Assembly (NCBI GenBank): GCA_903862415.1
Contig: CAIOYD010000020.1
Coordinates: 124,001-188,000, forward strand
Direction: 5' to 3'
Source of the DNA: an uncultured Oxalobacteraceae bacterium
GTDB taxonomy: Bacteria > Pseudomonadota > Gammaproteobacteria > Burkholderiales > Burkholderiaceae_D
DNA: 64,000 nt
Below, in pieces: positions 27,644 to 37,132 of the stretch. The position numbers were made by a program, and so were the translations under genes. Within the stretch, counting starts at the first letter, position 1; every line of letters begins with the position of its first letter. The notes beneath the pieces were generated by a model. It was not told the origin of the DNA. It was given only the letters and a program-made list of their open reading frames with translations, and searched no databases.

Positions 27644-28729
27644 ATGTCCAACTTAGTTCATACCCGCATTCATAACCGCATTGGCTTTATCACACTCGAT
27701 CGTCCCAAGGCACTCAACTCACTCTCACTGGCGATGATACGCTCCCTGACGCAAACCCTGCTCGACTGGAAATCGCATCCTGATGTCAGTGCCGTGTTCA
27801 TTTACGGCAGCCACGAACGGGCTTTTTGCGCTGGTGGTGATATCCGCTTCTTTTACGATGTAGGTACGGCCACTCCACTTGGTGACAGCGCCTTGCTGGA
27901 GGATTTTTTCACCGAAGAATATGCACTCAATTATTTGATTCATCACTTCCCCAAACCGTATGTATCACTACTCAACGGCGTCATCATGGGTGGCGGCATG
28001 GGGATTGCCCAGGCATCCCCGCAGAACCGCCTGCGCATCGTCACTGAACGAACCAAGATGGCGATGCCCGAAGTGAATATCGGCTTGTTTCCGGACGTCG
28101 GCGGCAGTTATTTTCTGACCCGCTGTAACGGTCAACTTGGTACCTATTTAGGCTTAAGCGGCGACATTATTACTGCTGCCGATGCGATCTATACCGATCT
28201 GGCTGATATTTATCTGCCGTCTGCACAAATTCCGGCCTTAATGGCGTTGCTGGAACATGGCGACCATACCGATGTGCGCAGCCTGATCCGCGATTTTGCC
28301 CAGCCGTTCGCATCGCAACTGCCCGCCAGTCAATTGGCCTCACAGCACGAATCGATCAATCAGCATTTTTCTCATGCCACGGTGGCGGCCATCATGACCT
28401 CGCTGCAACAGGATGCCAGCCCTTTTGCTGCGCAAACGTTGAAATCGATGCAGACACGTTCCCCATTGCTCATGTGCGTGACGCTGGAACAATTACGCCG
28501 CGGGAAAACCTTAGCGGTTGCCGACTGCCTGCGCATGGAGCGCACCATGGTGCGCCATTGTTTTAAACACGGTGAAGTGCTCGAAGGCATACGCGCTCTG
28601 GTAGTCGACAAAGATGGCCAGCCCCACTGGTCGCCAGCCAGTTTGGCCGACGTCAGCGATGAATCAGTGCAGGAATTTTTTGCTCCGGTATGGCCAGACT
28701 ATGCCCATCCATTGCGGGAGTTACTCTGA
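27644..28729 (+). CDS. 3-hydroxyisobutyryl-CoA hydrolase-like enoyl-CoA hydratase family protein
   Basis: A 361-residue crotonase-fold protein. The oxyanion-hole segments AFCAGGDIRFFYD and NGVIMGGGMGIA, and the later MAMPEVNIGLFPDVGGSYFL, fit the HIBCH branch that hydrolyses 3-hydroxyisobutyryl-CoA in valine breakdown; the length exceeds that of plain enoyl-CoA hydratases (about 260). An enoyl-CoA hydratase/isomerase role cannot be excluded from sequence alone. No other valine-catabolism gene is nearby. It stands alone after the hpf terminator and ends one base before the convergent dgt gene. Confidence 0.85.
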   Translation: MSNLVHTRIHNRIGFITLDRPKALNSLSLAMIRSLTQTLLDWKSHPDVSAVFIYGSHERAFCAGGDIRFFYDVGTATPLGDSALLEDFFTEEYALNYLIHHFPKPYVSLLNGVIMGGGMGIAQASPQNRLRIVTERTKMAMPEVNIGLFPDVGGSYFLTRCNGQLGTYLGLSGDIITAADAIYTDLADIYLPSAQIPALMALLEHGDHTDVRSLIRDFAQPFASQLPASQLASQHESINQHFSHATVAAIMTSLQQDASPFAAQTLKSMQTRSPLLMCVTLEQLRRGKTLAVADCLRMERTMVRHCFKHGEVLEGIRALVVDKDGQPHWSPASLADVSDESVQEFFAPVWPDYAHPLRELL

Positions 28730-28730
28730 C

Positions 28731-29885
28731 CTACTCCACCAAAAATAATTTCCGGTGTTCGCGTATGGCATAGCGGTCAGTCATGCCGGCAATGTAATCA
28801 GCCACCTTGCGTGCCTGCCTGACCGGATCACCTGCCACCAGGTAATCGGGTGGCAGCAGATCGGTTTCTTTCATGAACAGCGCAAACAAATCAGCCACGC
28901 AGCGGCGCGCCTTGCTGGTCATGCGCTGCACCTGATAATGGCGGTACAAATTCTGAAATAAAAAATGCTTCAGCTCGTTGGCTTCTTTGCGCATGCTGTC
29001 AGAAAAAGCGATCAGCTTGGGAGCATGGCGCACGTCATCACTCGATCTGGGCTGATGGGTGGCAATGAGTTGTTCTGATGTGGCAATCAGATCGAGCACC
29101 AGATCATTAATCATACGGCGTATGGTTTCGGCAATGGCACGTTTTCCGCTCAAACCCGGAAAGGCCTCTTCGACCAGATGGCGGTTACGGGCAAACAAAC
29201 TGACTTCCATGAGCTGACTTTCCTGCACCAGCCCGGAGCGCAATCCATCATCAAGATCGTGATTGTTATAGGCAATTTCATCGGCCAGATTCGCCAGCTG
29301 GGCTTCCAGACTCGGCTGCCTGCCATCAATGAAGCGCTGTCCGATGTCACCTAGCTGCGCGGCATTTTTAAGCGAACAGTGTTTTAAAATACCACTGCGG
29401 GTTTCAAAACTTAAATTAAGGCCATTAAAACTGCCATAGCGCTCTTCGAGCTCATCAACGATACGCAGGCTCTGTAAATTATGTTCAAAGCCGCCATAGG
29501 GCTGCATGCAATGATTGAGTGCATCCTGTCCCGCATGGCCAAACGGTGTATGCCCAAGATCATGCGCCAGTGAAATGGCTTCCACCAGATCTTCGTTCAG
29601 ACGCAGGTTACGTGCAATGGCGCGGGCAATTTGCGCCACTTCCAGACTGTGAGTCAGGCGGGTGCGGAATAAGTCACCTTCATGATTGACGAACACCTGG
29701 GTTTTGTACTCCAACCGCCGGAAAGCACCGCAGTGAATAATGCGGTCACGGTCGCGGCCATATTCACTGCGTGATCTGGCCGGGGCTTCATCAAACAGGC
29801 GGCGTGCAGGGGCGCTGTTTTGCACTGCATACGGGGCAAGGATCAGGTAGGGGAAAGGTGTTGCAGTTCCGAATTGTGACATCAT
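28731..29885 (-). CDS. dgt: Deoxyguanosinetriphosphate triphosphohydrolase-like protein
   Basis: An HD-superfamily dNTPase of 384 residues that probably splits dGTP or other dNTPs to nucleoside and tripolyphosphate. The metal-site motifs are present: [15 protein letters not shown] and, about 45 residues on, [15 protein letters not shown]; a further NNHDLDDGL lies downstream. The N-terminal [20 protein letters not shown] matches the clade-2 Dgt proteins. Downstream of aroB on the same strand, as in many Burkholderiales, though here separated by a repeat element. Confidence 0.9.
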   Translation of the reverse strand: MMSQFGTATPFPYLILAPYAVQNSAPARRLFDEAPARSRSEYGRDRDRIIHCGAFRRLEYKTQVFVNHEGDLFRTRLTHSLEVAQIARAIARNLRLNEDLVEAISLAHDLGHTPFGHAGQDALNHCMQPYGGFEHNLQSLRIVDELEERYGSFNGLNLSFETRSGILKHCSLKNAAQLGDIGQRFIDGRQPSLEAQLANLADEIAYNNHDLDDGLRSGLVQESQLMEVSLFARNRHLVEEAFPGLSGKRAIAETIRRMINDLVLDLIATSEQLIATHQPRSSDDVRHAPKLIAFSDSMRKEANELKHFLFQNLYRHYQVQRMTSKARRCVADLFALFMKETDLLPPDYLVAGDPVRQARKVADYIAGMTDRYAIREHRKLFLVE

Positions 29886-29900
29886 GACTCTTTCAGACTG

Positions 29901-30002
29901 GTAGGGTGTATTAGCACAGCGTAATACACCATTAACCGTGAATCGACCTCCATGGTGTATTACGCCTGCGGCTAATACACCCTACTTACTAATACACCCT
30001 AC
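29901..30002. repeat. Dispersed palindromic repeat, copy 2 plus an extra half-copy
   Basis: The full element is 29901-29985: outer ends GTAGGGTGTATTAGC and GCTAATACACCCTAC are near-perfect inverted repeats, with inner GTAATACACC and GGTGTATTAC. A further half-end, TACTAATACACCCTAC, follows directly (about 29987-30002). The half-copy runs into the aroB 3' end and contains its stop codon. Related copies lie at 19844 and 50758. Confidence 0.85.
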
Positions 30003-31632
30003 CTACCAGCGTCGCCTCCAGCAACTGCGCCGGAACAGATTCGACCACGGCTCTGCCGAGAGGTTTTAATAAAATAAATTTAATTTGACCGCCTTCATTT
30101 TTTTTATCCACCTGCATCCACTCCAGCCAGGCGCTCAAACCCAGATCAGGCGCGCGCACCGGCAAACCGGCTGCTACCACGAGATTGCGGATACGGGTAA
30201 CATCTTCTGCGCTGATGTAACCCAGACGGTGTGACAAATCGGCTGCCATAACCATGCCGCAACCCACGGCCTCACCATGCAACCAGACGCCATACCCAAG
30301 CGCTGATTCGATGGCATGAGCGAAGGTATGGCCAAAATTCAAAATCGCCCGTAAGCCACCTTCACGCTCATCGAGCCTGACCACTTCGGCCTTGATTTCA
30401 CAGGAACGCCCGATGGCATAGGCCAGGGCAGCTTGATCCTGTGCGCGTAAAGCACCGATATTCTGTTCTAACCAGGATAGAAATTCAGTATCGATAATTG
30501 CGCCGTATTTAATTATTTCGGCAAGGCCTGCGGAGAGTTCGCGTTGAGGCAGAGTGGCGAGCGTTTTGATATCGGCTACCACTGCCTGGGGCTGATAAAA
30601 CGCGCCGATCATATTTTTTCCCAACGGATGATTAATCCCGGTTTTACCCCCAACCGAAGAATCAACCTGCGCCAACAAGGTAGTCGGCACCTGTACAAAG
30701 GGAATTCCGCGCATATAACTGGCCGCAGCAAAACCGGTAATATCGCCCACCACACCACCACCGAGCGCCAACAGGGTGGTTTTGCGGTCGCATTTGGTTT
30801 TCAGCAAAGCGTCATAAATGAGTGACAGGCTTTCCATGGTTTTATAGGCTTCACCATCCGGCAAGACCACCACCTCAACGTTTTTCCCCACTGTTTCGAG
30901 TGAGCTGCGCACACCTTGTAAATACAATTTTTCAACCGTGGTGTTGGTAACGATCATAACCCGGTTGGAATACACGTAGCGGGCGATTTGCTTTAACGCA
31001 TCGACCGCAATCAAAATGGGGTAACTACGTTCAGCCAGAGCGACTTTGAGTAAATGTGAGGAAGATAGTGGGTTCTGAGTTGGCATAGGTGGTATCAATT
31101 GTGATGCGGGTGCAAGCGACCAGGCTAATTGTACCAAGATTGTCTGAATCAGATGAGCAACATTGGGCTTGCCAGTTTCAACAATCACATGAGCAACCTG
31201 GTGATACAGTGGGTCGCGTTGCGCGCTCAATTCTTCAAGCACCTTGCGCGGGTCAACAGTGCGTAACAGCGGACGGTTTTTATCATGGCTGGTACGTTGC
31301 AAGATATGCGCGACACTGGCGCGCAAATAGATAACGGTGCCGCGGGTGCGCAGATAGTGACGGTTTTGTTCGTTTAATACGGCACCACCGCCGGTGGCCA
31401 GTACGATGCCCTGTTGCGAAGTCAAATCGCGGATGACATCGGCTTCACGCTGGCGAAAACTGGTCTCACCTTCGATATCGAAAATTACCGGAATACTTAC
31501 GCCGGTACGAGCTTCTACTTCGTGATCCGAATCCACAAAGCGCATATTCAGTTTTTTGGCCAGCGCCCGACCGATGGTCGTTTTTCCTGAGCCCATCAAA
31601 CCGACTAAAAATATATTTCTTTGTGTTTCCAC
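29989..31632 (-). CDS. aroKB: Fused shikimate kinase / 3-dehydroquinate synthase
   Basis: One frame of 547 residues joins two shikimate-pathway enzymes. Residues ~5-172 are AroK (Walker [10 protein letters not shown] at 11-19, DSD at 35-37, GGGAV near 81, a lid Arg in NRPLL). Residues ~190-545 are AroB (DGEAYK 259-264, GGGVVGD 291-297, [12 protein letters not shown] 323-334, zinc ligands E372, H435, H452). The linker is about 15 residues. An internal Met183 would be a normal AroB start but has no ribosome site before it. Usually these are two adjacent genes. The last residues (VGRVY) and stop come from a repeat element. It follows pilQ. Confidence 0.93.
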   Translation of the reverse strand: METQRNIFLVGLMGSGKTTIGRALAKKLNMRFVDSDHEVEARTGVSIPVIFDIEGETSFRQREADVIRDLTSQQGIVLATGGGAVLNEQNRHYLRTRGTVIYLRASVAHILQRTSHDKNRPLLRTVDPRKVLEELSAQRDPLYHQVAHVIVETGKPNVAHLIQTILVQLAWSLAPASQLIPPMPTQNPLSSSHLLKVALAERSYPILIAVDALKQIARYVYSNRVMIVTNTTVEKLYLQGVRSSLETVGKNVEVVVLPDGEAYKTMESLSLIYDALLKTKCDRKTTLLALGGGVVGDITGFAAASYMRGIPFVQVPTTLLAQVDSSVGGKTGINHPLGKNMIGAFYQPQAVVADIKTLATLPQRELSAGLAEIIKYGAIIDTEFLSWLEQNIGALRAQDQAALAYAIGRSCEIKAEVVRLDEREGGLRAILNFGHTFAHAIESALGYGVWLHGEAVGCGMVMAADLSHRLGYISAEDVTRIRNLVVAAGLPVRAPDLGLSAWLEWMQVDKKNEGGQIKFILLKPLGRAVVESVPAQLLEATLVGRVY

Positions 31633-31673
31633 TTAAGGCATTCGGCTAAAACAGCTCACGCACTGGCAACCAG

Positions 31674-31711
31674 CACCAAACACATTGAGCATCGGCTCAA
31701 TGTGTTTGGTG
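31674..31711. other. Perfect 17-base-pair hairpin between pilQ and aroKB
   Basis: CACCAAACACATTGAGC and GCTCAATGTGTTTGGTG pair perfectly across a four-base loop. It lies between the pilQ stop (31717) and the aroKB start (31632). There is no run of T after it on the minus strand, so it is more likely an mRNA processing or stability element, or a leaky terminator, than a classic intrinsic terminator. Confidence 0.6.
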
Positions 31712-31716
31712 TGGAT

Positions 31717-33885
31717 TTATTTTGCCATATGATCTGCAATGATTTTTGGTGTGATGAAGATTAACAGTTCGGTTTTATTCCGTGTTTTACCTATCTTTTT
31801 AAACAGGTAACCTACGAATGGAATGTCACCTAACAAGGGAACTTTGGTAGTGGTGTCCTGTTCGGTTTCCTGGAAAATACCGCCAAGCAATACTGTTCCA
31901 CCATTATCAACCATGACGATGGTTTTCAAATGCTGGGTATTAATCGCGTAACCGGCTGTCGTCAGAATACCCGGGGTATCGTTATTGATATCCACATCGA
32001 GAATAATATTGCCGTCTGGCGTAATCTGCGGAGTCACTTCCAGTCTTAAATTGGCTTTCTGGAACGTCACCGAAGTTGCACCACTGCTGGTTGCCTGTTG
32101 ATACGGCAATTCAGTACCCTGTTCCACCACAGCGGGAACCTGATCAGCAGTCACTACTCGTGGACTCGAGATCACTTTACCCTTGCCGTCGGCTTCCAGA
32201 GCAGAAATTTCCAGGTTCAGGAATCGATCAGCGGCGGATGAAAACAGACTGACGGCAAAACTGGCCGGGTTAGCTCCGCCGATACCGGATGCCGGCAGGC
32301 TGAAAAACTGCCCAGCATTGGTATAAGCAATATCCGTTGGCTTATTGACGGAAGTCTGACCGGTTTGATCACTCACACCTTGATAGGTGCCGGTAAGTGA
32401 CTGATTCGCCGGCGTGGTGGTTGCCAGCCCCTTCAACTGGCCACGCGTATCGGTAAAGCCAAGTGTACTACCCAGATTTTTACTGAAATCATCGGTGGCA
32501 ATCACCAGACGTGCTTCAATTAACACCTGGCGCGAAGGTACGTCAGTTTTTAACACCAATTGACGCACGGCATCAAGACGTGATGCCACGTCAGTGACAA
32601 ACATTTGATTGGTACGGGCATCAATCACAGCGCTGCCGCGTTTGGACAGAATTCGTACGCCCGGATTGGTGCCATCCAGACCAAAAGCACCTTTAAAGGT
32701 CGTTACTTTTTGGTAGTTTAACTGGAAAGTTTCAGTTCTTAACTGTTCCAGATCACCGATTTGTGCACGTTGTTCGAGTTCCAGTTTTTCTTTGGTCAAC
32801 AACTCTTCTTTTGGTGCGACCCAGATTACGGTACCGTTTTTACGCATGTCCAGACCTTTGGACTGCATGATGATTTCAAGTGCCTGATCCCATGGAATAT
32901 CTTTTAAGCGCAGCGTAGTGCGGCCGGTGACAGAATCACTGGCAATCACACTGAAACCACTGACTTCGGCAATCACCTGCAGCAAGGCACGTACTTCGAC
33001 GTCCTGGAAGTTGAGTGACAGTTTTTCGCCGCGATAACCCTGACTACCTTGCACCAGCTTAGTTGGATCTACCTTAATTGGTTTGACTTCAATTACCAGC
33101 TGGGTATCGCTTTGGTAAACACTGTGTTCCCACAAACCTTTAGGTTCAATCACCATATGTACATTATCACCCTGCGTCGTGGTGGTAATGGTTTGTACTG
33201 GAGAAACAAAATCAGTCACATCGAGACTACGGCGCACTACTTCCGGCAATTCGGTTTTCGAGAAGTCGGCAATAATCATGTTGTTGCCTTGCTGACGCAC
33301 ATCGACGCCAACCTGCTTACTTGGCAAATCAATGACGATCCGGCCTTCGCCGTTGACACCTTTACGGAAATCAATATCACGCAACATCTGTTTTGAATTA
33401 TCGACTGCAGCCGGAGCAGCTGCTACAACAGCACCTTTCGATGTAAGCGCCGTGGCGAGGTCGCCAGAAGCATCAATGGTGATGACCAACAGGTTACCTT
33501 CGAGCGTCATGGCATAGCTTAATGCCTTGTTCAAATTAAAAACCAGACGCGAGCGATCTCCTGCCTGGACAATATTCAACGAGCGCACATTGCTCATATT
33601 GATATCGACTACCGATTTACCAGTGTCATTGCCAGTTCCGGGAAAATCAAGCGCAATGCGTGGAGGAGTCGAGGTTGAAAAACCCAGCGGGATTTTATCC
33701 AGCGGTGTTTTCATCGTGACTTTGACGATGATATTGCTGCCCTGCTGAGTCGCAGCGACCTGCTCAATGGCATTGGCCTGTGCATGAGCCTGGCTACTGA
33801 GCCCAAGAACACACATCAATAAAAACAGCCGGAACATTGAAAACCATCCACTATATTTTGCACGCATTTTTGTTCTCATCCTCAT
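31717..33885 (-). CDS. pilQ: Type IV pilus secretin PilQ
   Basis: PilQ forms the outer-membrane ring through which the pilus passes. The 722-residue precursor has a signal peptide (to about residue 36), two AMIN domains (about 45-270) for peptidoglycan binding, a secretin/TonB short N-terminal domain (LSLNFQDVEVRALLQVIAEV), an NHN domain and the C-terminal secretin domain (VPLLGDIPFVGYLFKK near the end). The ATG overlaps the pilP stop by four bases. It is the last gene of pilMNOPQ. Confidence 0.97.
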   Translation of the reverse strand: MRMRTKMRAKYSGWFSMFRLFLLMCVLGLSSQAHAQANAIEQVAATQQGSNIIVKVTMKTPLDKIPLGFSTSTPPRIALDFPGTGNDTGKSVVDINMSNVRSLNIVQAGDRSRLVFNLNKALSYAMTLEGNLLVITIDASGDLATALTSKGAVVAAAPAAVDNSKQMLRDIDFRKGVNGEGRIVIDLPSKQVGVDVRQQGNNMIIADFSKTELPEVVRRSLDVTDFVSPVQTITTTTQGDNVHMVIEPKGLWEHSVYQSDTQLVIEVKPIKVDPTKLVQGSQGYRGEKLSLNFQDVEVRALLQVIAEVSGFSVIASDSVTGRTTLRLKDIPWDQALEIIMQSKGLDMRKNGTVIWVAPKEELLTKEKLELEQRAQIGDLEQLRTETFQLNYQKVTTFKGAFGLDGTNPGVRILSKRGSAVIDARTNQMFVTDVASRLDAVRQLVLKTDVPSRQVLIEARLVIATDDFSKNLGSTLGFTDTRGQLKGLATTTPANQSLTGTYQGVSDQTGQTSVNKPTDIAYTNAGQFFSLPASGIGGANPASFAVSLFSSAADRFLNLEISALEADGKGKVISSPRVVTADQVPAVVEQGTELPYQQATSSGATSVTFQKANLRLEVTPQITPDGNIILDVDINNDTPGILTTAGYAINTQHLKTIVMVDNGGTVLLGGIFQETEQDTTTKVPLLGDIPFVGYLFKKIGKTRNKTELLIFITPKIIADHMAK

Positions 33886-34412
33886 TTTTTAGCCTCCTGC
33901 AACTCTAACTTAGTCAACCGTTCGATCCAGTCACCACCGCTATCCAAAACGATTTCTTTTACCTCTATCGAATCATCACTTACTTTGGTGACAAGACCGA
34001 AATTTTGACCAATGTAATTGCCGGCCTTAACTTGATATACCCCTTTTGTCTCCGACTGCAACAAAGCATAGTGGAGCGCGCCTTTGGTAATCGTACCGAC
34101 CATCCTCAGTGAATCCAGAGTCACCGACTCCAACGCCTCACGACGACGTTCCATATCCGGCTGAATACCATGCCCATTACCCGGATGCATTTTAGCCAGC
34201 GCCGACATCAACTTGATCGGATTAAATGGATCAATCTCGGTTTTTTTATCATACGTAAAAGGAATGAAATCTTTGGGTTCCTTTAACTTCGGAATTGCCG
34301 GCCGGGTTTCCAGCTTGGTCTTATCCATCCATTGCTGCACTTCCTGGACACTGCTGTCACTGCAGGCAGCGAGTGCCAAAGGCATCAAAATTACGCTCAG
34401 GAGTTTTTTCAT
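33882..34412 (-). CDS. pilP: Type IV pilus assembly lipoprotein PilP
   Basis: A 176-residue inner-membrane lipoprotein that links PilNO to PilQ. The N-terminus has a lipobox (LALAAC, Cys17), a disordered stretch (KTEIDPFNPIKL) and a C-terminal beta-sandwich (MVGTITKGALHYALLQ; YQVKAGNYIGQNFGLVTKV). It overlaps both neighbours by four bases, so translation of pilO-pilP-pilQ is probably coupled. Confidence 0.95.
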   Translation of the reverse strand: MKKLLSVILMPLALAACSDSSVQEVQQWMDKTKLETRPAIPKLKEPKDFIPFTYDKKTEIDPFNPIKLMSALAKMHPGNGHGIQPDMERRREALESVTLDSLRMVGTITKGALHYALLQSETKGVYQVKAGNYIGQNFGLVTKVSDDSIEVKEIVLDSGGDWIERLTKLELQEAKK

Positions 34413-35056
34413 TTTTTAGCTCCCTTGGCGGCTTTTTTCTGGCTGGCGATTTCTTCCGGATCCAGATAACGGAAGGTTTTGGCCACTACTTCCAGAGTTA
34501 AAATGCCATCTTTGCCAGTGGATATCGTTAAATTATTTAACGTCACGATCCGCGACAAGTGGGCAATATCGCTGGCAAAAGCGCCCATATCGTGATAACC
34601 GCCAATCAGGCGCACATCAATTGGCAATTCGGCGTAATAATCTTTTGGCGTGGCCAGACCCGGCTTGAATAAATCAAACTGCAGACCACGACCCAAACCC
34701 GCCTGATTAATATCCGACAGCAGCGCATCCATTTCCGCTTTGCTAGGCAATTGCTTTTCCAGCGCAGACACATAATGCTCTACCTGAATTTTCTGTTTGC
34801 GCAAACCTTCAAGATTAATCGACTGCTGCAGCTTCATTTTAAAATCGTCCCGCAGCGTCACTTCCTGTTGCTGCCCATTGGTGAGTTCGGTAAATTGGCC
34901 ACTCCAGTAAAAGTACCAACCGACTACCAGCACACCAACAACCGAAGCAACCGCACACAGCATACGTGGCACAATCGGCCACAAGCCAGGATGTATCCCG
35001 TTGAGGTCACGGAACTGAGCCGATAAGGACTCGGAAATTTCCGTCATGTTCTTCAT
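34409..35056 (-). CDS. pilO: Type IV pilus assembly protein PilO
   Basis: A 215-residue bitopic inner-membrane protein that pairs with PilN. It has a short cytoplasmic start, one membrane helix (about 31-50, MLCAVASVVGVLVVGWYFYW), a coiled coil (about 60-105) and a C-terminal ferredoxin-like domain (YYAELPIDVRLIGGYHDMGAF). A second Met at residue 4 could be the start. Position and layout leave little doubt. Confidence 0.95.
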   Translation of the reverse strand: MKNMTEISESLSAQFRDLNGIHPGLWPIVPRMLCAVASVVGVLVVGWYFYWSGQFTELTNGQQQEVTLRDDFKMKLQQSINLEGLRKQKIQVEHYVSALEKQLPSKAEMDALLSDINQAGLGRGLQFDLFKPGLATPKDYYAELPIDVRLIGGYHDMGAFASDIAHLSRIVTLNNLTISTGKDGILTLEVVAKTFRYLDPEEIASQKKAAKGAKK

Positions 35057-35078
35057 AACACTTCTTTCATGGATATTC

Positions 35079-35717
35079 TCATGGCTTGACCACCTGTTTT
35101 ACAGCGGCAGGGTTGACTGGCGCCGATGCCCCCATGGCAGCCGCTGTGGCATCCTGATCACGAGGACGTTTAATGCCGACGTTAATCGTAAAATCAAACA
35201 CGCGTTTGGATTCTTTACCCTGACCGATGCCGGTTGCCTTAATTTCGATCAAATCCGGCTTATTTAACCAGTCAGAATGACTGATCAGATTTTTCAGCAT
35301 TTCCGACACCCGTTCATTCGACTGCGCATAGCCGGTCAATACAATCCGCTGACCATCTTGTTTGACATTGCGTAAATACACCCCTTCAGGAGTTTGCGCC
35401 ACCAGTTCTGACAACAGATATACCGGTTGATTACGGTCACCCTGCAAATCTTCCACGGCCTGTTGACGGGCTTTTAAGCCTTCAATCTGGTCACGCAAGG
35501 TGGCAATTTCTTTGATTTCTTCATCCAGCTTGGCGTTGGCATCTTTAATGAGCACATTGCGCGCATTTTGCACTGAAATCTGGCTGGCATTAAAAAAGCC
35601 CACCAAAATCAAAATCAATACGCCGACGATGGCGGCAAATACCAGCAGGGTATAGAAATCCTGCTTGCGCTGCTTGCGACGTTCTTCCCGGTGGGGAAGT
35701 AGATTAATCTTAATCAT
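35079..35717 (-). CDS. pilN: Type IV pilus assembly protein PilN
   Basis: A 212-residue bitopic membrane protein whose N-terminal INLLPHREE motif binds PilM, seen at residues 3-11. One membrane helix follows (about 24-45), then a coiled coil (about 55-85) and a PilN/fimbrial-assembly domain. The tail is an Ala/Pro-rich extension. It shares a base with the end of pilM. Confidence 0.96.
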   Translation of the reverse strand: MIKINLLPHREERRKQRKQDFYTLLVFAAIVGVLILILVGFFNASQISVQNARNVLIKDANAKLDEEIKEIATLRDQIEGLKARQQAVEDLQGDRNQPVYLLSELVAQTPEGVYLRNVKQDGQRIVLTGYAQSNERVSEMLKNLISHSDWLNKPDLIEIKATGIGQGKESKRVFDFTINVGIKRPRDQDATAAAMGASAPVNPAAVKQVVKP

Positions 35718-36847
35718 CAGTCAAACCTCCGCATGGCCAAACCACAAGCAACCAAGTAGGAAGGTGCCTCACTGCGCAACTGCTTTTCTTTCACATTCGA
35801 GGAAAGTTCCATGCCTTTGAACGGACTGATCAATGCCGTGGAAATTTTAGTCCGGTTGGCCACCATTTCGAGCAAGCCAGGCAATACCGCACTGCCCCCG
35901 GCCAGATAAATCTGGTCAATACGGGTATAAGGTGTCGAGGTAAAGAAAAACTGAATCGCGCGGGTCACTTCAAGTGCCGCATTTTCTAAAAAGGGATTGA
36001 GCAAGTCTTCTTCATATCCTTCTGGCAATTCATCGCTTTTCTTTTTCAGCTCGGCTTCTTCAAAAGACAGTCCGTAGGTACGCACGATTTCCTGTGTCAG
36101 CTGATTGCCGCCAAAAGCCTGTTCTCGCTCATAAACTGTCTGATCGTTCAGAATCACCGAAATATGCGTAACTTTGGCCCCGATCTGGAACAGCGCAATG
36201 ATTTTATCCTTGCCGCCTTTTTCGGTTTGCGCAATGATGCGCGAAATCGCGGCTCTGGCAGCGTACGATTCAATATCCATCACCATCGCTTTTAATCCTG
36301 CCAACTCAGCCACGGCAATACGATCTTCTATTTTTTCTTTACGTGACGCCGCCAGCATGACTTCGACATCCTCCGGTGACGCAGGCGCAGGGCCAATGAC
36401 ACAGAAATCGAGCCGGACTTCATCGAGCGCAAAGGGAATGTATTGACTCGCTTCCGATTCAACCTGCATTTCCAGCGATTCTTCAGATGAACCGCCTGAA
36501 AGCACGATTTTCTTAGTAATCACAGCAGCTGGAGGCATTCCGAGCGAGACTTTTTTAATCTTGGTGCCGCTTTTTGCCATAACACGACGAATCGCATCGG
36601 CTACCTGCTCCATATTTTCAATGTTGCCGTCCGCCATAGCGCCGCGCGGCAGGGGTTCGGATGCATAACGCTCCAGACGCAGCTCTTTATTGCTGCCCTC
36701 AGACAACTCCACGAGTTTGATACTGGTGGAGCTAATGTCTATTCCAATTAAAGGCGTGTTTTTTTTGCCAGTTAAACTGGCAATTGCTTCACCCAATAAT
36801 GTTCCAAGTTCTAAAGCCAAAGCATCCCCCACATTGATTTTTTCCAA
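35717..36847 (-). CDS. pilM: Type IV pilus assembly ATPase-like protein PilM
   Basis: PilM is the cytoplasmic actin/FtsA-like protein that anchors the PilNOP alignment complex. The 376-residue product has phosphate-1 GIDISSTSIKLVELS (about 34-48), the MVMDIESYAARAA segment, and the late GGSAVLPGL adenosine motif. The N-terminal 25 residues before the fold are longer than usual. First gene of pilMNOPQ; it is divergent from the PBP1A gene across a 285-base AT-rich gap. Confidence 0.96.
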   Translation of the reverse strand: MEKINVGDALALELGTLLGEAIASLTGKKNTPLIGIDISSTSIKLVELSEGSNKELRLERYASEPLPRGAMADGNIENMEQVADAIRRVMAKSGTKIKKVSLGMPPAAVITKKIVLSGGSSEESLEMQVESEASQYIPFALDEVRLDFCVIGPAPASPEDVEVMLAASRKEKIEDRIAVAELAGLKAMVMDIESYAARAAISRIIAQTEKGGKDKIIALFQIGAKVTHISVILNDQTVYEREQAFGGNQLTQEIVRTYGLSFEEAELKKKSDELPEGYEEDLLNPFLENAALEVTRAIQFFFTSTPYTRIDQIYLAGGSAVLPGLLEMVANRTKISTALISPFKGMELSSNVKEKQLRSEAPSYLVACGLAMRRFD

Positions 36848-37097
36848 ATACTAATCTATTTTCTTACTATAAATAAACATTTTCGGGGTATTTTCCATTT
36901 TGACTTATAAAAACGTTTATTTTTAGTTATTTTGACAATATTTCTCGAAGAAAATTGCATTCTAAATCGTAGCAATAACACTCTTGCAATGTAAAGTAAT
37001 TTCTCACGATTTATCACAAAAATACATCGGTTTGGCAATATATTTCTCTAAGGAAATATTCGGGCAGATGTCTTTCCACTCGAACTGACTGAACCGT

Positions 37098-37103
37098 TAT
37101 AAT
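37098..37103 (+). promoter_or_regulatory. -10 element upstream of the first PBP1A gene
   Basis: A perfect TATAAT lies 29 bases before the ATG; a good -35 is not apparent. The rest of 36848-37132 is AT-rich and gene-free and must also hold the promoter of the divergent pilM operon, which I could not place. Confidence 0.5.
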
Positions 37104-37132
37104 ACGTTCACCTTAATTTTGACCGCACCGGC

